64,000 nt of DNA from assembly GCA_001298555.1 (NCBI GenBank), contig LJCW01000379.1:58822-122821 (forward strand), in the 5' to 3' direction. The notes beneath the pieces were generated by a model, which ran no database searches, was not told where the DNA came from, and saw only the letters and a list, made by a program, of their open reading frames with translations. Shown here one piece after another: positions 52,922 through 62,300 of this stretch; the stretch's first letter is position 1, and every line of letters starts with the position of its first letter. The position numbers and the translations under genes are program-made. The DNA is from Actinobacteria bacterium OV450. Lineage in GTDB: Bacteria > Actinomycetota > Actinomycetes > Streptomycetales > Streptomycetaceae.

Positions 52922-53581
52922 CTAGCCGTCCAGGTCATAAGGCTCAGGTGTGGTCCACCGCTCAAACGGGCGGTCCATGCGGTACCGGCCGTCCGGTCCC
53001 AGCAGGAGCACCCGGAATTCGCCGTTCCCTGGGTTGGACAGGGCCTCGAACTCGGCCACCGACCAGTGGAACCAGCGCATGCAGAACAGCCGCATGGTCA
53101 GCCCGTGCGTCACGAGCAGCACGTTCGGAGGGTGGTCCGGAGCCTCGAAGCTGCGGTAGAGGCTCTCCAGGAAGGAGCCGACGCGGTCGTACACGTCCGC
53201 CCCCGATTCGCCCTGCGCGAAGCGGTAGAAGAAGTGCCCGTACGCGTCGCGGTACGCCTTCTGCAGCCGTACGTCGTCCCGGTCCTGCCAGTTCCCCCAG
53301 TCCTGCTCGCGCAGCCTCGGCTCCTCGCGCATCCGGACCCGCCCCGGATCCAGCCGGAGCTCCCGGAAGGTCTGGAGGGTCCGGCGGTACGGGGAGACGT
53401 ACGCGCTGATCGACTCCTCGCCGAACAGCTCGCGCAGCCGTACGCCGGCCTCCGCGGCCTGTTCGCGCCCCTGGCGGGTCAGCCGCAGGGCATGGTCGGG
53501 CTCCCGTTCGTACACCGTGTCATCGGCATTGCCCTCCGATTCTCCGTGCCGGACAAGGACGATGCGCCGTGGTCGTGCCAT
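52922..53581 (-). CDS. Histidine phosphatase family protein
   Basis: The protein has 219 residues. Catalytic signature RHGESEGN lies at 11-18 with nucleophile His12. The acid/base Glu and second His are in the later part (LLVTHGLTMRLF). It resembles broad-specificity phosphoglycerate-mutase-type phosphatases. Substrate unknown. Lies upstream of the ADP-ribosylglycohydrolase gene with an 11-base gap, probably one operon. Confidence 0.93.
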   Translation of the reverse strand: MARPRRIVLVRHGESEGNADDTVYEREPDHALRLTRQGREQAAEAGVRLRELFGEESISAYVSPYRRTLQTFRELRLDPGRVRMREEPRLREQDWGNWQDRDDVRLQKAYRDAYGHFFYRFAQGESGADVYDRVGSFLESLYRSFEAPDHPPNVLLVTHGLTMRLFCMRWFHWSVAEFEALSNPGNGEFRVLLLGPDGRYRMDRPFERWTTPEPYDLDG

Positions 53582-53653
53582 TCCACGACCCTATTCGGCC
53601 ACCGGCGAGCAGGTCACCCGGGCTCGCCGGTCGACCGGCCGTTCGTCGTACGG

Positions 53654-54259
53654 TCATACCGTCCAGGCGGGTTCGAGGTCGACGACGTCACCGGTGAGGG
53701 CTTCCACGTCGGCCTCGGTCTGGGCCCGCAGTGAGAGCCGCTCGACCCGTTCCTGGCGGTATTTGCCGTGCTCGCCGGCAGCGTGCCACATCGACAGCAC
53801 CAGGAACTCCCGCCCCGGGGCCTCCCCGAAGAGGCCCCGGATCATTCCCGGCGAACCGGCCATGGCCGGGTTCCACACCTTCTCCTGCATGAGGGCGAAG
53901 TGGTCCACTCGCCCCTCCCGGACCCGGGTGTGGGCCACGCGTACGACGTCCGCGTCGGTGAACCGCGGCTCGAAGCCGGTCTTCACGTCGAAGCGGTGGT
54001 CGAAGAGCGTGACCCGCGCATTGGTGTAGGTGCCGGCCTGGGACGCGGCCAGCCGGTCGTGCGACCGGGCCATGAAGGAGTCGTAGAAGGAACGGCTCTC
54101 CCAGAACGCGAAGACATGCGCGACCCCCTGACGCCCCCGGCTCCAACCGCCGCCCTGTCCCCGGAATCCCGGCTCGCCAGGCAGCCCCGCCCATTTGCGC
54201 TGCCCGCGCTCGAACCCGCGTCGGTCCGTCACCGTGCAGCGAATCCACTTGACCAGCAC
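53654..54259 (-). CDS. YdbC-like (DUF4937) protein
   Basis: The protein has 201 residues with two repeated ferredoxin-like modules, about 1-95 and 105-200. They carry WxxxGGWSRGRQGVAHVFAFWES and an analogous EFLVLSMWHAAGEH, resembling DUF4937/antibiotic-monooxygenase-like folds. Function unknown. The GTG start lies exactly 7 bases after a TACGAT box with CTGACC 18 bases further up, so it is probably a leaderless mRNA, initiated from within the end of the N-acetyltransferase gene. Confidence 0.78.
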   Translation of the reverse strand: MLVKWIRCTVTDRRGFERGQRKWAGLPGEPGFRGQGGGWSRGRQGVAHVFAFWESRSFYDSFMARSHDRLAASQAGTYTNARVTLFDHRFDVKTGFEPRFTDADVVRVAHTRVREGRVDHFALMQEKVWNPAMAGSPGMIRGLFGEAPGREFLVLSMWHAAGEHGKYRQERVERLSLRAQTEADVEALTGDVVDLEPAWTV

Positions 54260-54265
54260 CGCGCC

Positions 54266-54295
54266 ATCGTACGGGCCCGGCGCGGCCCCGGTCAG
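54266..54295 (-). promoter_or_regulatory. Promoter for leaderless mRNA of the YdbC-like gene
   Basis: CTGACC and TACGAT are separated by 18 bases on the minus strand. The last T of TACGAT would be position -7 if transcription starts at the G of the GTG start codon, and no Shine-Dalgarno sequence is present. Confidence 0.55.
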
Positions 54296-55131
54296 TCCCC
54301 AGCGCGGTTGATCCGCACCAGTTCCTCCGCATCCCGCCCGGACAGCCGAAGCCCGAACTCCCGGTCGAGCAGCGCGAGCAGCCCGTCGGGGGCCACGGAG
54401 TGCCGCTCCACCCGCCCGTCGGAGTGCAGGCGGGTGAACTCCCGCCCCACGAGCGCCCTGCGGACGGGAGCGCCCGGGTGCTGGACGACGATCCGTCCGA
54501 CGAAGGCGGAGCGGGGGTGGGTTGAGCTGTAGTGGTTGAGCAGGACGTAGTCGACGGGGTGGTAGCGCTGGGGGGAGAACGCGTACAGGTCCCGCCAGGT
54601 GCCCTCGCGCAACATGCTCAGCGCCAGGATCCCCTCGCCCTCCTCCCGGACGGCGTAGGACCACTCCCCCTGGACCACTTCGGTTCCGGGGCGCGCCAGC
54701 GGGACGGGCTCGCGCGGCCCCTGGTGGCCGAACCCGGCGTCGCACAGCCAGGGTTCGCCCTCGACGGTGACGACGAGGACGGCGTGCGTCACCGCGAGCA
54801 GGGAGTCGCCCCGGGTGCGGTTGCGGGCGCCGCGACCGCAGACCTCGAAGCCGATCCGCTCCAGGGCGGCGGCCAGCAGCGAGTTCTGCTCGTAGCAGTA
54901 CCCGCCGCGGCGGCCGTGCACGAGCTTGTCCTCCAGGGCCTTGACGCCGAGCTCGACGGGGCGGCCGAGCAGCACGTCCAGGTTCTCGAAGGCGATGGCA
55001 TCGGTGTGGGCCCGGTGCACTGCGTACAACGTCCCGAGGTCCGCCCGGAGTTCCCCGTCCTCCCCGACGGGCCCCTCGTAGCCGATCCGTTCCAGATAGG
55101 CGTCCAGATCCAGCTGGTCACCGCTCCACAT
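54292..55131 (-). CDS. Arylamine N-acetyltransferase
   Basis: The protein has 279 residues. The catalytic triad is visible as Cys79 (RGGYCYEQN), His116 (VTHAVLVV) and Asp131 (CDAGFG). The enzyme transfers acetyl from acetyl-CoA to aromatic amines or hydrazines, and homologues also form amide bonds in ansamycin biosynthesis, though no polyketide genes lie nearby. GGGGGAG precedes the ATG at 55131; a further upstream ATG gives an unrelated extension. It is upstream of the YdbC-like gene. Confidence 0.95.
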   Translation of the reverse strand: MWSGDQLDLDAYLERIGYEGPVGEDGELRADLGTLYAVHRAHTDAIAFENLDVLLGRPVELGVKALEDKLVHGRRGGYCYEQNSLLAAALERIGFEVCGRGARNRTRGDSLLAVTHAVLVVTVEGEPWLCDAGFGHQGPREPVPLARPGTEVVQGEWSYAVREEGEGILALSMLREGTWRDLYAFSPQRYHPVDYVLLNHYSSTHPRSAFVGRIVVQHPGAPVRRALVGREFTRLHSDGRVERHSVAPDGLLALLDREFGLRLSGRDAEELVRINRAGD

Positions 55132-55223
55132 GTCTCCCCCGCTCCCGCTCACCGGTCCGCGGACGCCCACCGGCCCCGCTCCGCCCAATGATCACCACGG
55201 CGGAGCCGCCCGCCAACCCCACG

Positions 55224-55257
55224 ACGAAGGGGACCGGCATCGGCCGGTCCCCTTCGT
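55224..55257 (-). terminator. Terminator after nrdJ
   Basis: ACGAAGGGGACCGG pairs with CCGGTCCCCTTCGT around a short loop. It lies 39 bases beyond the nrdJ stop on the minus strand. Confidence 0.92.
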
Positions 55258-55296
55258 GAACTGCTGGTCAGCTACTTGTGCGGGCTACGCCCGGTG

Positions 55297-58185
<2,889 letters not shown>

Positions 58186-58314
58186 GCCGCTTCCTCCCAT
58201 ATGCGGGCAAAAACGCCCTAAAGTGCCAGCGTTATTCCGCGGCACGGTCTGACTTGTATCTACGTGTCTTCACCTGAGCTGCCCGGGCGGCCGCGCTGCA
58301 CTGCGGCCGGACGG

Positions 58315-58827
58315 TCAGTCGGCGGCGGAGGCGGGCACGGGGACCGAACCGGTCCCGCGGGGCTCGCACTCTTCGGGGTGAGTCCGTGGCACGCGGAGTT
58401 CCGCGATGGCGGTCTCGAAGTCTTCGAGTGTGTCGAACGCCTTGTAAACGGACGCGAACCGGAGGTACGCGACCAGGTCGAGCTCCTGCAACGGGCCGAG
58501 TATGGCCAGACCCACGTCATGAGTGGTCAGCTCGGCGCTTCCGGTGGCGCGCACCGCCTCCTCGACCCGCTGGCCGAGCTTGGCGAGGGCGTCCTCGGTG
58601 ACCGGCCGTCCCTGGCACGCCTTGCGCACGCCAGAGATGACCTTGGTCCGGCTGAAGGGTTCGGTCACCCCGCTGCGCTTGATCACCATCAGCGAGGCCG
58701 TCTCCACCGTCGTGAAGCGACGGGAGCAGTCGGGGCACTGACGGCGCCGACGGATCGACGTGCCGTCGTCCGTGGTGCGGCTGTCGACGACGCGGCTGTC
58801 AGGGTGCCTGCAGAAGGGGCAGTGCAT
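58315..58827 (-). CDS. nrdR: Transcriptional repressor NrdR
   Basis: The protein has 170 residues. Zinc-ribbon cysteines Cys3, Cys6, Cys31 and Cys34 are followed by the ATP-cone domain (about 49-139; VIKRSGVTEPFSRTKVISG). The C-terminal tail of 25 residues is family-variable. NrdR senses ATP/dATP and represses ribonucleotide reductase genes. It is the first gene of the nrdRJ operon, with two NrdR-box-like repeats about 135-180 bases upstream of its start. Confidence 0.97.
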   Translation of the reverse strand: MHCPFCRHPDSRVVDSRTTDDGTSIRRRRQCPDCSRRFTTVETASLMVIKRSGVTEPFSRTKVISGVRKACQGRPVTEDALAKLGQRVEEAVRATGSAELTTHDVGLAILGPLQELDLVAYLRFASVYKAFDTLEDFETAIAELRVPRTHPEECEPRGTGSVPVPASAAD

Positions 58828-58960
58828 GGTTCCCTCACCCTCCCTCTTGGCACGACTGAATCACCTCGCGAGGCCCCTGAACGACGGAGACGGGTCTGCG
58901 TCGGGGGCTTGCGAAGCAGCCACCAGCATATGCGATGCCGAGGACCTCGGAAGACCGAGG

Positions 58961-59007
58961 ACCACAACTTCTGGGCGGCAGCGCTCATCCAACCACTAGA
59001 TCTTGGG
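58961..59007. promoter_or_regulatory. Two NrdR-box-like repeats upstream of nrdR
   Basis: ACCACAACTTCTGGGC (58961-58976) and ACCACTAGATCTTGGG (58992-59007) are 16-base related sequences 31 bases apart, three turns of the helix. This is the usual tandem arrangement of NrdR boxes. They sit in the 472-base region between nrdR and lexA, which otherwise contains the two promoters and no gene. Confidence 0.65.
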
Positions 59008-59218
59008 TTGTGGTGGATTTGGTTCGTTCCGCGTGTCGCTCCGCCCGATGACCGGACGGAAGCGTTCCCGGTGCCACACTGGGCACAGGACCGGAAGGCG
59101 GCGATCCGACCGGGAAGGGTACCGTAAACAGCGGATGCGGGACCGAACCCGCGTTCGGCGGACCGATCGTCCATACACCTCTTGATGTGATCGCGGTGGG
59201 CGATCTGCGATTTTTCAC

Positions 59219-59234
59219 TCGAACGTGTGTTTGG
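59219..59234 (+). promoter_or_regulatory. LexA (SOS) box of lexA
   Basis: TCGAACGTGTGTTTGG matches the actinobacterial SOS box TCGAACnnnnGTTCGA in the first half and most of the second. It overlaps the -35 element TTGGCG (59231-59236) of a promoter with TACCGT (59255-59260), spacer 18. LexA bound here would block its own transcription. Confidence 0.85.
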
Positions 59235-59260
59235 CGCAACCTTTCGAAAGCAACTACCGT
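59231..59260 (+). promoter_or_regulatory. lexA promoter candidate
   Basis: TTGGCG and TACCGT are separated by 18 bases, with the start codon of lexA 40 bases downstream. The -35 element overlaps the SOS box. Confidence 0.6.
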
Positions 59261-59299
59261 TGTCCAGCTAGGGAGAACATTTCGAGAGGGGCCGCCGAC

Positions 59300-60091
59300 G
59301 TGACCACCACCGCAGACAGTGCCACCATCACTGCCCAGAACCGCTCCCAGAGCCGACTCGAGCCGGTGCATCCCATGAACGACGCAAGTCTGAACCAGGA
59401 GGCGGAGCCCGCGCGCCCCGCTCGCTCCCTTCCAGGGCGACCTCCAGGCATTCGCGCCGACAGCTCCGGCCTCACGGACCGGCAGCGGAGGGTCATCGAG
59501 GTCATTCGCGACTCCGTGCAGCGGCGGGGCTACCCGCCGTCGATGCGGGAGATCGGCCAGGCGGTCGGCCTCTCCAGCACGTCGTCGGTCGCCCACCAGC
59601 TCATGGCCCTGGAGCGCAAGGGCTTCCTCCGCCGCGACCCGCACCGCCCCCGGGCTTACGAGGTACGCGGCTCCGACCAGCCCAGCTCGCAGCCCACGGA
59701 CACCACCGGCAAGCCCGCCGCCTCGTACGTTCCCCTGGTCGGCCGGATCGCCGCCGGCGGACCGATCCTCGCCGAGGAATCGGTGGAGGACGTGTTCCCG
59801 CTCCCCCGCCAGCTGGTCGGTGACGGCGAACTGTTCGTCCTCAAGGTCGTCGGCGACTCGATGATCGAAGCCGCCATCTGCGACGGCGACTGGGTCACCG
59901 TCCGTCGCCAGCCGGTCGCGGAGAACGGGGACATCGTGGCCGCGATGCTCGACGGCGAGGCCACCGTCAAGCGCTTCAAGCGGGAGGACGGCCATGTGTG
60001 GCTGCTCCCGCACAACGCCGCCTACCAGCCGATCCCCGGCGACGAGGCGACGATCCTCGGCAAGGTCGTCGCCGTACTGCGCCGCGTCTGA
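59300..60091 (+). CDS. lexA: SOS repressor LexA
   Basis: The protein has 263 residues. The winged helix (about 58-122) contains SMREIGQAVGLSSTSSVAHQ. The self-cleavage site is Ala152-Gly153 (GRIAAGGPI), with catalytic Ser187 (GDSMIE) and Lys224 (ATVKRF). A 55-residue N-terminal extension, beginning with GTG at 59300 after GAGAGGGG, is longer than in E. coli but typical of Streptomyces; an internal ATG at 59375 is an alternative. LexA represses repair genes until RecA filaments trigger cleavage. It is autoregulated through the upstream SOS box. Confidence 0.97.
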   Translation: MTTTADSATITAQNRSQSRLEPVHPMNDASLNQEAEPARPARSLPGRPPGIRADSSGLTDRQRRVIEVIRDSVQRRGYPPSMREIGQAVGLSSTSSVAHQLMALERKGFLRRDPHRPRAYEVRGSDQPSSQPTDTTGKPAASYVPLVGRIAAGGPILAEESVEDVFPLPRQLVGDGELFVLKVVGDSMIEAAICDGDWVTVRRQPVAENGDIVAAMLDGEATVKRFKREDGHVWLLPHNAAYQPIPGDEATILGKVVAVLRRV

Positions 60092-60241
60092 TCCGGCGCC
60101 CCCATCCGGCTCCGGGACCCACTGCGCCGGTCCCGGAGCTGCTGTTTCCCTCTGCCGCCGGCCGTCCGCCGGCCCTGAGGCCTGGCCAGGCCCCGGCCCA
60201 GCCCCTGCCCCTGCCCCTGCCCGCACTCGACGGCAGGGGCT

Positions 60242-60272
60242 CTTGGGGTTACTCCCCTGGGGGTAACCCAAG
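60242..60272. terminator. Terminator between lexA and the helicase gene
   Basis: CTTGGGGTTAC pairs with GTAACCCAAG (one bulged G) around TCCCCTGGGG. A second candidate just upstream pairs AGCCCCTGCC with GGCAGGGGCT. The genes are convergent and either structure could serve both. Confidence 0.8.
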
Positions 60273-60277
60273 GTGGG

Positions 60278-62248
60278 CTACTTGCCGTCCGCCTGCGCGG
60301 CCGCGTCGATCGCCGCCAACGATCGCCGCGCCTGGTTGCGGTCCGTGGTGTACCAGAAGTCCGGCAGCGTGGCCCGCAGGAAGCTCCCGTACCGGGCCGT
60401 GGCCAGCCGGGGGTCCAGGACGGCGACGACACCCCGGTCACCGCCGGCCCGGACGAGGCGGCCCGCGCCCTGAGCCATCAGAAGGGCGGCGTGAGTGGCC
60501 GCGACGGCCATGAACCCGTTGCCGCCGTGCTCCTCGACCGACTTCTGCCGGGCGCTCATCAGCGGGTCGTCGGGGCGCGGGAACGGGATCCTGTCCATGA
60601 CCACCAGCTGGCAGCTGGGACCGGGCACGTCCACGCCCTGCCAGAGCGACAGCGTTCCGAAAAGGCAGGTCTTCGGGTCCGCCGCGAACGTCTTGATCAG
60701 CTCGCCCAGCGTCTCCTCGCCCTGGAGCAGGATGGGGTTGTCGAGCCGGCCGCGCAGTTCCTCGGCGGCCGCCTTGGCTCCCCGCATGGAGGAGAACAGT
60801 CCGAGGGTGCGGCCGCCGGCCGCCTCGATCAGCTCGGCGAGCTCGTCCATCATGTCGCCGCGGGTGCCCTCACGGCCCGGGGTCGCCAGGTGCTTCGCCA
60901 CGTAGAGGATGCCCTGCTTGGGGTAGTCGAAGGGCGAGCCGACGTCCAGGCCCTTCCAGACCGGCGCGTCCTCCCCCTCGACCCCCTCCGGGGACAGGCC
61001 CAGCGAGGCCGCCACTCCGTTGAAATCGCCGCCCAGCTTGAGCGTCGCCGAGGTCAGGACCACCGAGCGGTCCTCGAACAGCTTCTCGCGCAGCAGCCCG
61101 GACACCGACAGCGGAGCGACCCGGAGTGTGGCCCCGAAGCGGTCGTGCCGCTCGTACCAGACGACGTCGTACTCGGAGCCGAGCAGGATCCGCTCGGCCA
61201 CGCCGTGGACGCTCTCGACCGCGGCCAGGGCCTGCTTGCGGACGGCGTCCTCGTCGTGAACGGACTTGTCGCGGGTCGCGCCGATCGCCGAGATGACGTT
61301 GCGGGCGGCATCCCGCAGGGCCGCCAGCGCGTACCCGAGGTCCTCGGGGACCTGCTCCAGCCGACCCGGAAGGGCGAGCTCCATGACCCGCTCGAACGAC
61401 TCGGACGCGGTCTGGAGCGCGTCCGCGGTCTTCTCGTCGACCAGCTTGGCCGCCCGCTTCACGGCGCGGTTGACCTGGCCCGGGGTGAGCTCGCCGGTGG
61501 CGACCCCGGTCACCCGTGAGACCAGCTCGTGCGCCTCGTCCACGATCAGCACCTCGTGCTGCGGCAGCACCGGGGCGCCCTCGATCGCGTCGATGGCCAG
61601 CAGCGCGTGGTTGGTGACGACCACGTCGGCGAGCTTGGCCCGCTCGCGGGCGGCCTCGGCGAAGCACTCGGCGCCGTACGCGCACTTCGTCGCGCCCAGG
61701 CACTCCCGGGAGGAGACCGAGATCTGTGACCAGGCCTTGTCCGAGACGCCGGGCGTCAGATCGTCACGGTCGCCGGTCTCGGTCTCGTCGGCCCAGTCGC
61801 GCAGGCGCAGCAGGTCCTGGCCGAGCTTGCTGGTGGGGGCGGCCGCCTCGAACTGGTCGAAGAGGCCCTTCTCCTCGTCCTGCGGCGCTCCCTCGTGCAG
61901 CCGGTGCAGGCACAGGTAGTTGGACCGGCCCTTGAGCATGGCGAACTGCGGGCGGCGGCGCAGCTGCGGATGCAGCGCGTCCACCGTCCGGGGCAGGTCG
62001 CGCTCGACGAGCTGCCGCTGGAGGGCGAGGGTGGCGGTCGCCACGACCACGCGCTCGCCGTGTGCCAGGGCCGGCACCAGGTAGCCGAGGGACTTACCGG
62101 TGCCGGTGCCTGCCTGGATCAGCCGGTGCGTGTTGTCGTCGATCGCTTCGGCGACGGCTTCGGCCATGGACACCTGGCCGGGCCGCTCCGTGCCGCCGAC
62201 GGCGGAGACGGCGGCGTGCAGCAGGTCGGTGAGGGAGGGCTTCGTCAT
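60278..62248 (-). CDS. DinG/XPD-type ATP-dependent DNA helicase
   Basis: The protein has 656 residues. Walker A is AGTGTGKSLGYL near 50, and the DEAH box is VDEAHEL. Four cysteines (YLCLHRLHE, ECLGATKCAYGAEC) form the iron-sulfur cluster typical of XPD/DinG helicases. Motif VI is QGAGRLVRAGGDRGVVAVLD. These are 5'-3' helicases acting on repair intermediates, R-loops or G-quadruplexes. The start ATG at 62248 follows GGGAG; an earlier one adds an unconserved N-terminus. Convergent with lexA, and with a 52-base gap to the siderophore gene. Confidence 0.95.
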   Translation of the reverse strand: MTKPSLTDLLHAAVSAVGGTERPGQVSMAEAVAEAIDDNTHRLIQAGTGTGKSLGYLVPALAHGERVVVATATLALQRQLVERDLPRTVDALHPQLRRRPQFAMLKGRSNYLCLHRLHEGAPQDEEKGLFDQFEAAAPTSKLGQDLLRLRDWADETETGDRDDLTPGVSDKAWSQISVSSRECLGATKCAYGAECFAEAARERAKLADVVVTNHALLAIDAIEGAPVLPQHEVLIVDEAHELVSRVTGVATGELTPGQVNRAVKRAAKLVDEKTADALQTASESFERVMELALPGRLEQVPEDLGYALAALRDAARNVISAIGATRDKSVHDEDAVRKQALAAVESVHGVAERILLGSEYDVVWYERHDRFGATLRVAPLSVSGLLREKLFEDRSVVLTSATLKLGGDFNGVAASLGLSPEGVEGEDAPVWKGLDVGSPFDYPKQGILYVAKHLATPGREGTRGDMMDELAELIEAAGGRTLGLFSSMRGAKAAAEELRGRLDNPILLQGEETLGELIKTFAADPKTCLFGTLSLWQGVDVPGPSCQLVVMDRIPFPRPDDPLMSARQKSVEEHGGNGFMAVAATHAALLMAQGAGRLVRAGGDRGVVAVLDPRLATARYGSFLRATLPDFWYTTDRNQARRSLAAIDAAAQADGK

Positions 62249-62300
62249 AGCACTCCCAACCCTACGGGTCGCCACCGACAGCGATCGCCACGACGACGGT

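Noticed and set aside
58828..59218. A cobalamin riboswitch before nrdRJ
   Set aside because: I looked for the B12 box (AGCCAGGAGACC-type) because NrdJ needs adenosylcobalamin, but no match is visible.
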